NCBI GenBank assembly: GCA_034401795.1
Contig: CM067367.1
Span: 29,284,690-29,348,689, forward strand
Length of the DNA stretch: 64,000 nt
DNA from: Chaetoderma sp. LZ-2023a
Taxonomy: Eukaryota; Mollusca; Caudofoveata; Chaetodermatida; Chaetodermatidae
Direction of reading: 5' to 3'
Of the stretch, positions 9,457 through 20,053 are shown piece after piece. Numbering within the stretch: the stretch's first letter is position 1; each line of letters opens with the position of its first letter. The notes under the pieces were generated by a model. That model was not told the origin of the DNA and did not search any database. It was given only the letters and a program-made list of their open reading frames with translations. The position numbers were made by a program, and so were the translations under genes.

Positions 9457-10313
9457 TCATCCCGCTTCGTTTATACCTATAGGCGCCATACAATGTAGTT
9501 AGTGGATCCAGTGGCTTTCTTTAGCCTTTCTCCAGATTGTGGAAGTGTCATCATCTGGGTTCGAGGAGAGGACTTGGATGATGCGGAACTTGACGTCACT
9601 TATGGGGTAGTTTTCTGATGTGAAGTGTCTTGAGACTGGTGTGTCATATCTGATATGGTTTTGGAAATTTATAATCGAATGCAAGTGTTCTTGTATCCTT
9701 ATCTTAAAGGCGTGTTTTGTTTCTCCCACATACTGTTTTTTACACCTTTTACAGTTTATGAGGTAGATGACATTCCGCGTGGCGCAGTTGCCGGGTATCT
9801 TCACCCTATATGTGAGGGGTGTGTGGTTACTTTTGAACCATTTACTCTGATCCATTACTTTGCAGAAATCACATTTGCCTTTTGGGCACAGATTTTATTC
9901 AGAGAGCCATTTTGGGCTGAACCGCTTCTGGATCCGGTTCTGCTGAGACCGTCTATGGTGTCTGGGACCGGAAGTGAATTTCCGGTGTTATCCCTTTTTC
10001 TTTTTTGTGGTCTATGATCAGACGATGCGAACATCGTCAACTCATGATTCAGGATTCTAGTGGTTTCCTTTGTTTCTGTGATGTTCAGGATGTTTTGCAG
10101 GCAGTTGGCCGCCTGGTTGGCTTCTAGCGTCAGTTGAGTGCTGATTTCCGGTTCCGTAAGACTTCCGGTTCCTGATAAGCCGTTTTTCGTATGGCAAGAC
10201 TGTGTGTCTTCTGCCAGTTCTGTCATGTCCATGAGTAAGGAACCGACTGACCCCAAGGATAGTTTCGATACTGGAATTGGTATGTTTTGTTTCTCTTTGG
10301 AACCGTTATTCAT
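9457..10313 (-). pseudogene. Broken Penelope-like GIY-YIG endonuclease ORF
   Basis: Two minus-strand reading frames belong together. The upstream piece starts at ATG 10311-10313, with an in-frame TGA 18 bases before it. It runs about 140 codons, is Ser/Thr-rich and has a basic QKRKRD patch. Near 9889-9892 an apparent 2-base TG slip moves the frame, which then reads CPKGKCDFCK, an NVIYLINC GIY half, a CKRC cysteine pair, QYVGET as the YIG half, and the Arg and His of RIQEH. A TAA at 9499-9501 interrupts the C-terminus, but the frame continues through LHCMAPIGIN to TGA at 9457-9459. Cysteines between the GIY and YIG halves and a final APIGIN-like tail are typical of Penelope-like element endonucleases. 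No reverse transcriptase is visible upstream, so this is a 5'-truncated retroelement or a derivative lacking RT. Confidence 0.8.
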
Positions 10314-10329
10314 TGCAGTTTTTCTGTAT

Positions 10330-11515
10330 CAGATATATTTATAACAACGTGTACGGTGTAGACTTAACAAGCCTTACGCCTTGTACTTATTGTACGAAAG
10401 TCTGAACAAACCAACACAGTCCTCTCGGTACTTTTTATAGAAAATTTGGAACCGCCGGTTCCTTTAGCGGGTTTGTGATTGGTTTAGGGTGGTTGCTAAT
10501 GGTGATCTCCATTCTGATTGGTTGGGAGTTCACTGACAATCAGAACCGTATTTGTCAAATTCCGCTTATAGGGTTTCTTTGAACAGTTCTGAGTGAAAGG
10601 TTTCATTTTGTCTCCTTTCTGTCTCTGTTTTAGCAGGGTTTTTTAGGAACTGTTTGTTGTTCTAGCTTCCAAATGGTTTGTTATAATGGTTCAGACTTAT
10701 GACGTTTCTCTCCGTGTATGGATGTCATCGGAGGTCTTATAGTGTGTTAAGAAGAGCAAGGTCATTTTGGTCTTTTGCTGATATTATTTTGTTTGAGGAT
10801 TCTATTTGTCCTTTTGTTACGTAAGTTAGAGATGATAATTTTTCTCTCTTTTTATCGGCATGATGAGTGATGATTGACTCAGCGGTATGCTCAAATTAAC
10901 GACAACATTTTATGTATTTTTGTCAAAAATTAACTGTTTGTAAAAAGTTTTTGAGTGTTAGCCATCTTTTCGTGGACTGTTGCCTCAATTGTTTAAATTG
11001 CCTGAATCAATGTATGTTGATCGATTATGGAATCATTTCCAGGCTGTGTCTTGGAAGCTCATGTGTGGAAGTTGGTGCGTGTTGGTTATTATGACGTCAT
11101 ATCGGTGCTTCATGAATGGGTGATGGCGTAATGGCCATTAGGGATGAGGATGCTGGTCATCTGTGATGCCATAGTGGCGGGTCTGGAGATTCATGAATGG
11201 ATGATTTCACATCAAGAGTATACTTACCTCCCTAATACTTTTGATATTGCTTTCATCATTGATATGCCTTTGTTGTTACGTCAGACTAATTTGTAACCAA
11301 GCTGATTAATGGAGTAATCATGATTATTCTTAAATAATTGATCGTGATCACACAATGCAATAATCGCACAAGCCTACCTCTGTGTTTCTTATCATTGAGC
11401 TCTTTCAACTGTTTTAGATTCTATAGAATCCATTTCGTGATGAGCATGTACTACTAATCATGTACTACACAAGTTAAAGGAGGACATATGACCCACTCTG
11501 TGGCCTAAGCTTAAT
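10330..11515. other. Region upstream of the endonuclease relic
   Basis: Short plus-strand ORFs show no recognisable domain. Reverse-transcriptase motifs were looked for by eye on the minus strand and not seen. The stretch might hold 5' sequence of the retroelement or unrelated DNA. Confidence 0.35.
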
Positions 11516-11516
11516 T

Positions 11517-11890
11517 GCCCTTTCCAGTTTATCCATAGACATCATAATCAACTACATGATGTGTAAGGTGACATCATAATCATTATGTCATGAATGACTC
11601 GATTTAGTCTGTTTGCAATGCTTAATAGTTCACCAGGTTGTATGAATTGTATGTCTTTACTATTTAATAAACATGCTGTTGAATATTTGAAATTAATATT
11701 ACTGTCGCTTGTTGCTGCCATAGGCACCCAATGAAATTAGTTTCAAAGTATTTAACAGCTTACCTGTATAGTTTTCTGGAAGTTGATAGTCAGGGAGTTT
11801 GGGGATCGATCGAACCCAACACAGGCAAACCGTGGGTGGAGCTTAACTAGGGATGGGTGGGTATAGCTAAAACTGGAAAGGTCCATTGTC
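11517..11890 (-). mobile_element. Family D element, near complete
   Basis: The left end is CCCTTTCCAGTTTATCC and the right end AAACTGGAAAGGTCCATT, matching D ends of the CCTTT subtype. It contains ATGACTCGATTTAG, TACTATTTAATAAACATGC, a decayed hairpin around TTGTTGCTGCCATAGGC, and GGGATCGATCGAACCCAACA. Confidence 0.8.
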
Positions 11891-12049
11891 TTAGGATACT
11901 CGTAACTAATCATGTATGCCAGGCCTGTCAGAGAAATCTTATGGTCTGTGTTAGATTGAGGCAGCTACTGTTACAGTTGAGAGGGTCGGATCGCCGCTTA
12001 GCGAGTACGTAATGCTAATAGAATGCATAAGCTGGGGGTATGTCATTTC

Positions 12050-12200
12050 TCCAAAAGACCCTTTCTACCATCTTGACAATTTTTGTCTTGCCTGCGAAGC
12101 AGAAAGCGAGACATATGTATCACTTTTCCGAGGGCGGTAGCGGCGATGATGACGTCAACAATGTTAAGTTTTTGCCTTTAGCAAAACTTCTCAGACTCAG
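12050..12200. repeat. Dispersed-repeat-like block
   Basis: TTGTCTTGCCTGCGAAGC, CACTTTTCCGAGGGCGG, GTCAACAATGTTAAGTTTTT and AAAACTTCTCAGAC resemble a repeat I recall from several marine invertebrate genomes. This is from memory only and no second copy was seen here. The 65-codon ORF across it is not convincing. Confidence 0.4.
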
Positions 12201-12559
12201 CTTATATTTCCGGATCAGTGAATCCTATTGCAACTAAACTACATGGTTGACCATAGTGTTAGGAACTAACATGATAATAATGAGGTAACAAGGTCAAAGT
12301 TAAAGGTTGCTGTAACAAAACGGAGACAGGGGAGACATTTGATTCCGCGGAATTCTTGTTCTGTCATTAAATCAGGCCCTAAAGTTTGAAAGACTCGGGT
12401 AACCTAATGTACTGTAGATGTCCTTTAAGAGGTGAACTCCTGTTACCGGGTATACGTACCATATATCTTCATTTCAGGGGAAAGTTGTTGGATATTTAGA
12501 AAATAATATATTTAATATATCGCCTTTGCTTATTCAGTACTACCTACTAAGTTAATGTT

Positions 12560-12920
12560 ATAGTTTGTGTGCTACTTATGTGGAATGTCGGCTAAGACCT
12601 GACCCTTTGCTAATACAATAATCTCGTAATGGAGAGCTTAGCATTTCATTCGGCCATCAATGCATATTCTCTGAGCTTGAAACTTAATGAGCTTTCCTTT
12701 CGCCAAGCACACAATAGGATGAGATGAAAAAGTAGAATTGCATTTGCATACGCATAATCCATTTGCTGATTAATGCAATGCATGTGTATTTTTGGACGTC
12801 GTAAATGAATCTCAGTCACCCATTAGTCAGTATTGTGCTTCCTTTTTCCACGCTCTGAAGGCAATTTGTTAATTCTTTTGCTGATTTCAGATCCTATTTG
12901 CATGAGCAGACATGACTTGC
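12560..12920. promoter_or_regulatory. Repeat-free AT-rich island, possible regulatory DNA
   Basis: No hairpin family intrudes. It carries a POU-like ATTTGCAT (ATTGCATTTGCATACGCATA), TAAT-core sites (CTGATTAATGCAATGC) and a late-window CCTATTTGCATGAG. Motif density is suggestive only. Confidence 0.25.
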
Positions 12921-13170
12921 GTTGTGATTCTTAGCTTCTTTCCGTGGTTCTGTATTCCGGTGGTCATACCACGCTTTGAATTGCTGATCATCTTTCTTAT
13001 TGTTTCTTCAATTGAAGAAAAATTAATAAATGCCATTGCATTAATAGCCTTTGTCTTAGTGTGCGTAGGGGTGGGTGAGGGGGTTCTGTGCGTGTAGGAA
13101 TAGGGAGCTGTGATTTTGGCAGACACTGACTAGCAATTTCGAACATTTGTCAGGACCATGTGTTAGCAGT

Positions 13171-13375
13171 TTAACCTTCAGACCTTGCATACCAAAAACA
13201 CCAAGTTCTTTCTGATGTAAGGAATACTCTGTTGCATATTTTCAAACTAATTTGATTGGAAGCTGTTGCTGCCTATGGCAGCAACAGCTTCCAGTAAAAT
13301 TAGTTTCAAACTAATGAACAGCTTTCTTGTATAATAGTTGTCTTGAAATTAAGACAGTGGAATGACAAGGGTTAA
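13171..13375. mobile_element. Family B-like hairpin element (205 bp)
   Basis: It starts TTAACCTTCAGACC and ends CAAGGGTTAA with TTAA at both ends. The hairpin is TTTGATTGGAAGCTGTTGCT, loop CTATGG, then the complement, flanked by CTCTGTTGCATATTTTC and TGAACAGC. Confidence 0.7.
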
Positions 13376-13428
13376 AGTGCTAAGATTTGTGTTCATTTCA
13401 CAGTCACGCGTGCATGATTCTGGCAGAG

Positions 13429-13535
13429 CTATGAAACCTGATGAATATTTTAAAAACAATCCAACTGAAAGTTCTTGCTGGTAATTTTGGCACTAATCCA
13501 CACAGTTAAATTATTCTCAAAATATTTACAAGAAT
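13429..13535. mobile_element. Family C relic
   Basis: GATGAATATTTTAAAAACAA, CAACTGAAAGTTCTTG and a decayed right arm ATTCTCAAAATATTTAC remain. No termini. Confidence 0.5.
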
Positions 13536-13779
13536 CTTTGGTTAATTACAATGTACCAGCAACAACTGCTACATAAAATAACGTAATGTTAAGCACCAAG
13601 GTGTTTGACATTTGTCATTACTCCGTTGATAATAATTTTGTATCCATAATGCATTAGGTTCTCTCTGAAAGCACTACCATGAACTTGGATTCAATCGGTC
13701 TTCTTGTTACAATGTTCCTCCAAACCAGTCTATCAGACATTAATCCATCAGTCTTATTAACAGGAATCTGACTAATTCG

Positions 13780-14095
13780 GCTGCAAACAAAGGTCCCAAA
13801 TTATCAGAGAACCCACGCTTTCCAGCCTCTGCAGCGTTAGCGTGCATGTTATGCAAATGAAGATTGGCTTAAGCGCTAATGAATTAGGTCAGTGATTAAC
13901 ATTGGTGTGACCTTTTTTGGCCGCAGCGGTGCAGAGAATTTCGTTACCCTGGCAACCGCGCTGGCTTAATTTTATAATTTCAGCTCTAGAAAATTGACTC
14001 ACTAAAGTTAGCGATGGATTAATTAAAAGCTCTGACAGCATTTGATGAAAGAATTTTATCACTGATGGCAGGATGCTATGGTGATGGGTATTTAT
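13780..14095. promoter_or_regulatory. Candidate enhancer: X-box, octamer and homeodomain-type sites
   Basis: A repeat-free island. ATGCAAAT (POU octamer) is at 13851-13858, GCTAATGAATTAG follows, and GTTACCCTGGCAAC at 13943-13956 fits the RFX X-box consensus exactly (GTTACC, 2-base spacer, GGCAAC). AATTAATTAA-type sites are near 14018. Such site mixtures are common in deeply conserved noncoding elements near developmental or ciliary genes. Conservation itself is not tested here. Confidence 0.35.
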
Positions 14096-14122
14096 ATATT
14101 TTTTTCTTTTCTGTAATTAACC

Positions 14123-14508
14123 AATGGAGGATCTTAGTCTTAGCTATACCCCGCCTATCTCTAGCTAAGCTCCACCCAGGTTTTGCCCATGTTGGGATCT
14201 ATCCCTGCACGCCGTGAATCTCAATTTCCAGAAAACTACATGTAAGCTGTTGAATATTTTGAAACTACTTTGACTGGGTGGTGCTGCAGCAACAGCGTGC
14301 AGTCAAATTAGTTTCAAAATATTCAACAGCATGCTTATTATAGTAAAGACATCAAATTCGTAGAACAATGCTTAGTCCGTCGTCAATTAAGCATTCGTGA
14401 CAAACTTATCTACATAATTCATGACGTAATTGATTATGACGTCATCCTACACATCATGTAGTTGATTATGCCGTCATATGATTGATGGATAAATTGAAAG
14501 GTCCGTTC
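14123..14508 (+). mobile_element. Family D element, complete
   Basis: It opens AATGGAGGATCTTAGTCTTA and closes AAAGGTCCGTT. It contains TAGCTATACCCCGCCTATC, TGTTGGGATCTATCCC, a hairpin around GACTGGGTGGTGCTGCAGCA, a perfect CRE in GATTATGACGTCATCCTA and a mutated second one (GATTATGCCGTCATATG). The two ends are of different subtypes, unlike most D copies. Confidence 0.85.
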
Positions 14509-14524
14509 AACCTCACACACTAGA

Positions 14525-14895
14525 AAAATAAATTAGCCACTTGATGGATTTCAACCAAATATGGGTAGAAGGACGATATTGTGCCAGGCTCCAGAAAATA
14601 TATATTCAGAATTTTAATTGGTGAAAATCTTGACGGATTTCAACTTTTGGTCAATTTTGTGGGTAAAAATCTTAGAATTTACCGGAAATTGTCAAAACGT
14701 ATAACCTACTTAGCCGCTTGCTGGGTTTCTACCAAATTTGGCTATAAGAACCCTATGATGGTCTACTCCAGTTAAAATCTATTCAAAATTTTGATTGGTT
14801 AATTTTTTGGGTAAAAATCTTAGATTTTATTAAAGATTTACTGAAAATTGTCAAAATGCATCTCCTCCTTATTGGCTAAAGTGGCAGATTTTAAC
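14525..14895 (+). repeat. Fragment of the 156-bp-period repeat
   Basis: Blocks TTTCAACCAAATATGGGTAG, TTTTAATTGGTGAAAATCTT, GAATTTACCGGAAATTGTC and CCAAATTTGGCTA parallel the units inside 3485-4064. Confidence 0.7.
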
Positions 14896-15037
14896 TGATT
14901 TCAATTCAGTTATTTTCAAAATACTCAACAAAACAATTTTTTTCCCATCATGTTCAAAATTGTACTAAGTAAGATGTTTCCGTTGTTGTATTGGAAAGAT
15001 GTTTACTTATTTATAAGTAATACTGTAGGGCGATCCT
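14896..15037. mobile_element. Family G-like relic
   Basis: CAAAATACTCAACAAAACA and CATGTTCAAAATTGTACTAA match sequence next to G hairpins at 30.0 kb. Strongly decayed. Confidence 0.35.
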
Positions 15038-15038
15038 A

Positions 15039-15434
15039 ATGGAGGAACCCAGTGTTAGCTATGCCCTGCCCATCTTTAGCTAAGCTCCACCTACATTTCG
15101 TCCGTGTTGGGATCGATCCATCCCTAAACTCCCTGACTATCAATTTCCAGAAGACTATACAGGTAAGCTGTTGGAATATTTTGAAACTATTCTGACTGGG
15201 TGCTGTTGCTGCCTATGGCAGCAACAGCGCCTAGTCAAATTAGTTTCAAAATATTCAACAGCATGTTTATTAAATAGTAGACATACAATTTGTACAACAA
15301 CGCTTAGTCCATTATCAATTAAGCGTTCAGGATGAACTATGTCATTCATGATGTAATTGATTATGACATCAGCATACACGTCACGTAGTTGATTATGACA
15401 TCATATGATTGATGGATAAACTGGAATCCTCCAT
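15039..15434 (+). mobile_element. Family D element, complete (396 bp)
   Basis: Ends are ATGGAGGAACCCAG and CTGGAATCCTCCAT. It contains TGTTGGGATCGATCCATCCC, GACTGGGTGCTGTTGCTGCC, loop TATGG, the complementary right arm, ATTAAATAGTAGACATACAA, and CRE-like sites decayed to TATGACATCA. This is a good reference copy of the family. Confidence 0.9.
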
Positions 15435-15454
15435 TGACTTGCTAAATTGTATAA

Positions 15455-15705
15455 TAATCTTTTCTTCTTCTTCTTGTCGTTCGCTGATCATACCGCCAGT
15501 CCTGTAAGTGACTATCGACATGATCATAAGCGTTAAGTGCGTGGATCCATGGTTTAATATAGTGCGCCGTGCGGCCTGGAACCTCCGTCTTCAGCACTCG
15601 AGGTTTCTGTCAGGGTTACCTCACCCTTACCTCCTTTAGTCACCTCTTACGACACGCAGAGGATACGGAAGGTGTATTCTAAGCCCCACCTACAGGGCAG
15701 ATAAT
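15455..15705 (-). mobile_element. SINE-like relic with conserved core
   Basis: On the minus strand the core reads AGAATACACCTTCCGTATCC, CTGCGTGTCGTAAGAGGTGA, CTAAAGG. I recall this kind of core from broadly distributed animal SINEs (MetaSINE-like; from memory). The minus-strand 3' end is a simple GACAAGAAGAAGAAGAAAAG tail, as SINEs often have. No tRNA-like head is visible, so it would be 5'-truncated. Confidence 0.45.
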
Positions 15706-16015
15706 CTTTTTATCACATTAGTTAGTCAAGCTTACTCTCCCCTGGTCATTCAATGTCTATAAACATTTGACCACTCAAAACACAGACACCATAATGGCTG
15801 GTCACCAAGCAGTTCACCTCGTGACTGACTGACCAAGTGTACAAGGAATTAATTTGGCTGAAACTGGTTTAATCTGTTCTTTTGTTGGTCATTGTCTGAG
15901 AAATCAGAATGCTCAGCTTCTTCTTAGAGTGAAAATCAACCCAGTCAAACCTTGTTATAGTGACCACTGTATATGACATTAAAGATTCGTCGCTAAAGAC
16001 AGACTGACCGCTAAG

Positions 16016-16258
16016 TTAACCTCTTAATAAGGAAGCTGACCAAAAATTGCTTCTGCAGTGGTCTTGGAAATTGTCTATTGCCAGATAAAGAGAAAAGTGA
16101 AGACTATATTTGAAAATTTTCGGCTGTAATGACTGGCTCCATAACCGAACCTATCATTCCAGTAGTAAATTCTCAAGAATAATCTTTCTTTCATTCGGAA
16201 GATGAATATTTTTTTGTGCAAAAATTAAAATTTTATTTAACAAATTTAAATGGCTAAT
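16016..16258 (+). mobile_element. Family A element, diverged
   Basis: It starts TTAACCTCTTAATAAGG, then GCTGACCAAAAATTGCTTCT, hairpin GTAATGACTGGCTCC with a decayed partner, and right flank AAATTAAAATTTTATTTAAC. Confidence 0.65.
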
Positions 16259-16299
16259 GGTCCAGCTTGGCCAGGTACATATAAATCTAAATTTCCACT

Positions 16300-16465
16300 T
16301 AGGAATTAACTAAATAGCCATTTGTAGCCCAATAGTAGGCTATTTTTAAAAAATTTCCCCTCGAATGACTGCCACTGTAATCGAGACAGTCATTTAAGTG
16401 GTAAATGTTAAAAAATAGTTTACTCTTGGACTGCAAATGGACATTTCTCAAGACCAGAGGTAAGT
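16300..16465 (-). mobile_element. Family A element, termini decayed
   Basis: Arms include CGAATGACTGCCACTGTAAT and CGAGACAGTCATTTAAGTGG. The right flank GCAAATGGACATTTCTCAAG and CCAGAGGTAAG marks the CTGCAGTGG-type side, hence minus. Confidence 0.55.
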
Positions 16466-16482
16466 TATGGTTGGCTTGACCA

Positions 16483-16658
16483 TTAACTGTCTTGCAGCTG
16501 TGAGCCACCAGACAATTATTTCAGTGAGCAAAAACTCTTGACTTATTGAATATTTTGAAAACAATTTGACTGTCAAATTGTTTTCAAAATATTTAGCAGG
16601 TCCAGAGATATAACCGTTGGAATATGTCATTTGAAAAACTCAGCAATCAGACAGTTAA
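16483..16658 (+). mobile_element. Family C element, short-arm form (176 bp)
   Basis: It starts TTAACTGTCTTGCAGCTG and ends CAGCAATCAGACAGTTAA with TTAA at both ends. Its hairpin has lost the inner TTGTTGG part: AACAATTTGACTG runs straight into CAAATTGTT, making an almost loopless palindrome. Confidence 0.85.
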
Positions 16659-16659
16659 T

Positions 16660-17043
16660 GTGTTAAGGCAGCATGATGGATGCTATGGTGAATAGCCATT
16701 GTGGTCAGTTGACTGTGGATCCTTAAGCTAGGTGGTTTTAATGTCAACTATCTTAAAAAACTATCACAATTTTCTACTCCTTCACCCCTACCCTCAAAAC
16801 AGGTGTACCTCATAGACAAACATGGTCCACTGTCTTTCTGGTTCTTAATCAATCATTGTCTTTCTGATTGGATGAGATCATTGACCAATATGAGATGGGT
16901 CTTGGAGCGTGCTGAAAATCAATAATGCTCATTGACCTTCTTCCGGTGTACAGATCATTGCGTTTCATTAATTGACAAACCTAAATGTGACAGATCTCTA
17001 CAATTTTGATTGCATCTTTTCACCTTCTATGTATGTTGTTCAA
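16660..17043. other. No recognised feature
   Basis: Unremarkable AT-rich sequence with no hairpin family, tandem repeat or convincing ORF. Confidence 0.4.
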
Positions 17044-17281
17044 TTAACCTTTTACTGGTCACACCCGCCGAAACTGTCTGCTGAAGCGGTGTTGCGGAAT
17101 AGATATTTGCTAGGGCAAGAGAATATTTTTGAAAATTCACCACTGGAATGACTGGATCAGTAACAGAGCCAGTCATTACAGTGGTAAATTTTCAAAAATA
17201 GTCTTCTCTTGCCATGCAAATAGACATTCTAAAGGGAAATCTTTAGATTTTCTCTACCAAATTGGACGATTAAAGCATTAA
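17044..17281 (+). mobile_element. Family A1 element, complete (238 bp)
   Basis: TTAACCTTTTACTGGTCACA opens and GACGATTAAAGCATTAA closes. The hairpin is CACTGGAATGACTGGATCAG with its complement. TTAA lies at both ends. Confidence 0.85.
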
Positions 17282-17491
17282 GTAGTCTTCAGCCAGTGAC
17301 TGATCAAGTAATGAGCTGGTTTCTGTGGATAGGACCATTATAGACTAACTGTTAACCGCCTGTTGTTGGACAATACCTTGTGATGATAAATAGATTCTAC
17401 CTGAAAATCTGGAACTTTTAGGCTCATCTGTGGTCAAGATACCAGGATCAATCATGGAATGTTGTCCTGTTTATGATTCTGTTAGGCCCGT

Positions 17492-17880
17492 CTTTAACTC
17501 TTAATAGTCTGACACATTGTACGAATTGTATGTCTCTGCTATTTAATAAACATGCTGTTGAATATTTTAAAACTAATTTGACTGGGTGCTGTTGCTGCCA
17601 TACTTTAACTCTTAATAGTCTGACACATTGTACGAATTGTATGTCTCTACTATTTAATAAACATGCTGTTGAATATTTTAAAACTAATTTGACTGGGTGC
17701 TGTTGCTGCCTATGGCAGCAACAGCACCCAGTCAAATTAGTTTCAAAATATTCAACAGATTACCTGTATAGTTTTCTGGAAATTGATAGTTCAGAGATCT
17801 ATCGATCCCAACACGAGCAAGGTGTGGGTGGAGCTTAGCTAGAGATGGGTGGGGCATAGCTAAAAACTGAAAGGTCCATT
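17492..17880 (-). mobile_element. Family D element with internal 111-bp tandem duplication
   Basis: The CRE-bearing end is missing. The segment from CTTTAACTCTTAATAGTC to the hairpin loop occurs twice, starting at 17492 and 17603, with one clear substitution (TCTCTGCTATT versus TCTCTACTATT). The second copy is followed by the full right arm, ATCTATCGATCCCAACACGA, GAGCTTAGCTAGAGATGGGT and an AAAGGTCCATT end. Confidence 0.85.
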
Positions 17881-17929
17881 GACATTCAGATTTAAGTGTT
17901 GAAACCGCTTCAAACATGGATACGCAGTG

Positions 17930-18847
17930 GACGGAACTTAGCTAGAAAAGGGCAGAGCTTAGCTAAACATGGATCTCTCAAATGCAACACTCGACATGAG
18001 TTGCTTATGTCTTCGACCTAATAGGCATCTTTTGGCTTTAAATGACAGGTGGTTGTTGGACAAAACATAACTGTATCTAGGTTTCTAATCGCTGTAATGA
18101 GATTGGTCAAGTCAGTTCCTTAAGTTTGCCTGTCTGGCTCATTAAGACATCAGCACAGGACAGCTAGCAATGGCCACTAGACAAGTAAATTGACGTATAA
18201 TTTGTTCAGAAGGAAAATTTGCTCTGCCAAATTACGATGGGTCATCGAAAGATAATTGGACCGGTGTGCGGAACTTGCCGGAGAAAATTCGACAAGCTCA
18301 AGCGGCTTGCCCCCGGATATGCGCGCTGCAGTCGTGCCAGATCTAGCTATACAATACAAGCAGTAATTTCAATTATGAAAATGAATGTTTAATTCCGGTA
18401 AATGACTTTGGAGCGTTTGTTTGCTCCTGGGTCATTACGCATCAAACTTTACTGATCCTGCGATAAGAATTCCGTGGTGGCGGCCCCCGAGAAACGTCCG
18501 TAAAGCGTGTAAGGTCGAGAGCGTTTAATTCACTCCTCCCGGGTATCCCGCACTATCGGGTCCCTCGGAGGCTGAGCGATAAAATTTAATTCTGAACGAA
18601 ATCCGTATTTTCTTAAGGCTGGTAGAGTCGAAGAGTCTGTTGAGAGTCAAGTTTGGCAAAGCATGGTCACAAGGGTCCTTTTAAAGATCGGCGACTAGCT
18701 GCTGGCTACGACAGCTGAAATATGGTCATTTATGGGTTAGGAACACACGTTATTTAGCCGACTATATGGCATGTATAGGTTATAATTAACCATTCCATCC
18801 CTGAAATTCCTGTTTATCCGTTTCAAGACGATCACTCAGGAAAGCAG
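17930..18847. other. Repeat-poor stretch with GC-richer core
   Basis: Only a short AGCTAGAAAAGGGCAGAGCT block (17938-17975) resembles D/E. From 18180 to 18600 base composition is more balanced (CGGCCCCCGAGAAACGTCCG) and repeat-free. No ORF or RNA fold was recognised. It could be regulatory. Confidence 0.3.
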
Positions 18848-19092
18848 TTAACCCGTTAACACCCAAGCCATCCAAAAAAGGATTCTGCACTGGTCTTGAG
18901 AAATGTCAATTTTCAAACCAATAGAAGAGTATTTTTGAAAATTCACCACTTGAATGACTGGCTCCATGACAGAGCCAGTCATTCCAGTGATAAATTAAAA
19001 AAGTCTCCTCTTGATCTGCAAATGGACATTTTCTCTTGAGAAAACTGAAATTTTCTTGAATACATTTGAAGGTAGATAAGATTAGGATTAAA
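18848..19092 (+). mobile_element. Family A2 element
   Basis: TTAACCCGTTAACACCCAAG opens it. The hairpin is CACTTGAATGACTGGCTCCA with GAGCCAGTCATTCCAGTG. The right flank is TTTTCTCTTGAGAAAACTG, then TTGAATACATTTGAAGG. The right terminus is decayed. Confidence 0.8.
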
Positions 19093-19184
19093 TACATTTC
19101 CATTATATCTTTAAACTGGAAAGACCAAATGTAGATGTAGTCATTTAGAAGCTAATTTGACTGGAAATTGTTGCTGCTTAATTA

Positions 19185-19275
19185 GAAAATACTCTCTTGT
19201 TCTAAAATGGACATTTTCTAGGACAAAATTCAAATTTTCTTGAACAAATTTGAGGATTAAACAATTTAGATGGCT
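19185..19275 (+). mobile_element. Family A2 right-end fragment
   Basis: CTCTCTTGTTCTAAAATGGA, TTCTTGAACAAATTTGAGGA, TTAAACAATTTA. The left half is missing. Confidence 0.5.
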
Positions 19276-19282
19276 TCAAATA

Positions 19283-19540
19283 GAGCAATCCAGTTTATCG
19301 ATCAATCATATGATGTCATAATCAACAATATCACATGTATGCTGACATCGTAATCAATTACAACAACAACAGCACCCAGTCAAATTAGTTTCAAAATATT
19401 CAACAGCTTACATGTATAGTTTTCTGGAAATTGAGATTGAGATAGTTCAGGAATCGATCGATCCCAACAAGAGGACACCATGGGTGGCACTTAGTGAGAG
19501 ATGGACGTGGCATGGCCAAATCTAGATTCATCCATTATCA
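19283..19540 (-). mobile_element. Family D element with internal deletion
   Basis: It has CATATGATGTCATAATCAAC (mutated CRE), then jumps to ACAACAACAGCACCCAGTCA, so the left arm is missing. It continues through ATCGATCGATCCCAACA and a decayed end CTAGATTCATCCATT. Confidence 0.75.
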
Positions 19541-19544
19541 TATA

Positions 19545-20010
19545 TTTTTACCTCTGCTCATGACTGAATATAAATTTTTGAACCATTACTAGTTATTATT
19601 AGCAAAATTTCATGGGTATACATACCTATCCATACAAATTGGAAGCAATATCACCCGTATATAGGTTTTCTTATTTTGAAAACAATTTAACCGAAAGTTG
19701 ACTACCCGATTCGTTCATGAACTTCAACTCGTAGTGCATAGCATCGACAATTAGTCGGAAGTAATGTGTTAAGCGATGTCGCAGTGAATTGCAGAAGGCA
19801 GAAAGTTGCGCTGTACAATCCCCCTCAGAAGATGAAGCCTGTCAGTTCCAGCACAGAGAACTCTTCCTGTGCATAATCACACAAATGCAAATGACGATGA
19901 TCGAACCGTGATTTAATTACACACGCGGTATAATCACCACCGCGCTTCTTTCTGCTCTGATTTGCTGGTGGCATGCTCACCCAAATGATCGAATCAATGA
20001 CCCAATATCG
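19545..20010. other. No recognised feature
   Basis: No hairpin family apart from a possible C-arm trace near 19675 (TTTTGAAAACAATTTAACCG). Repeat-poor from 19740 to 20010. Confidence 0.35.
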
Positions 20011-20012
20011 TG

Positions 20013-20053
<41 letters not shown>

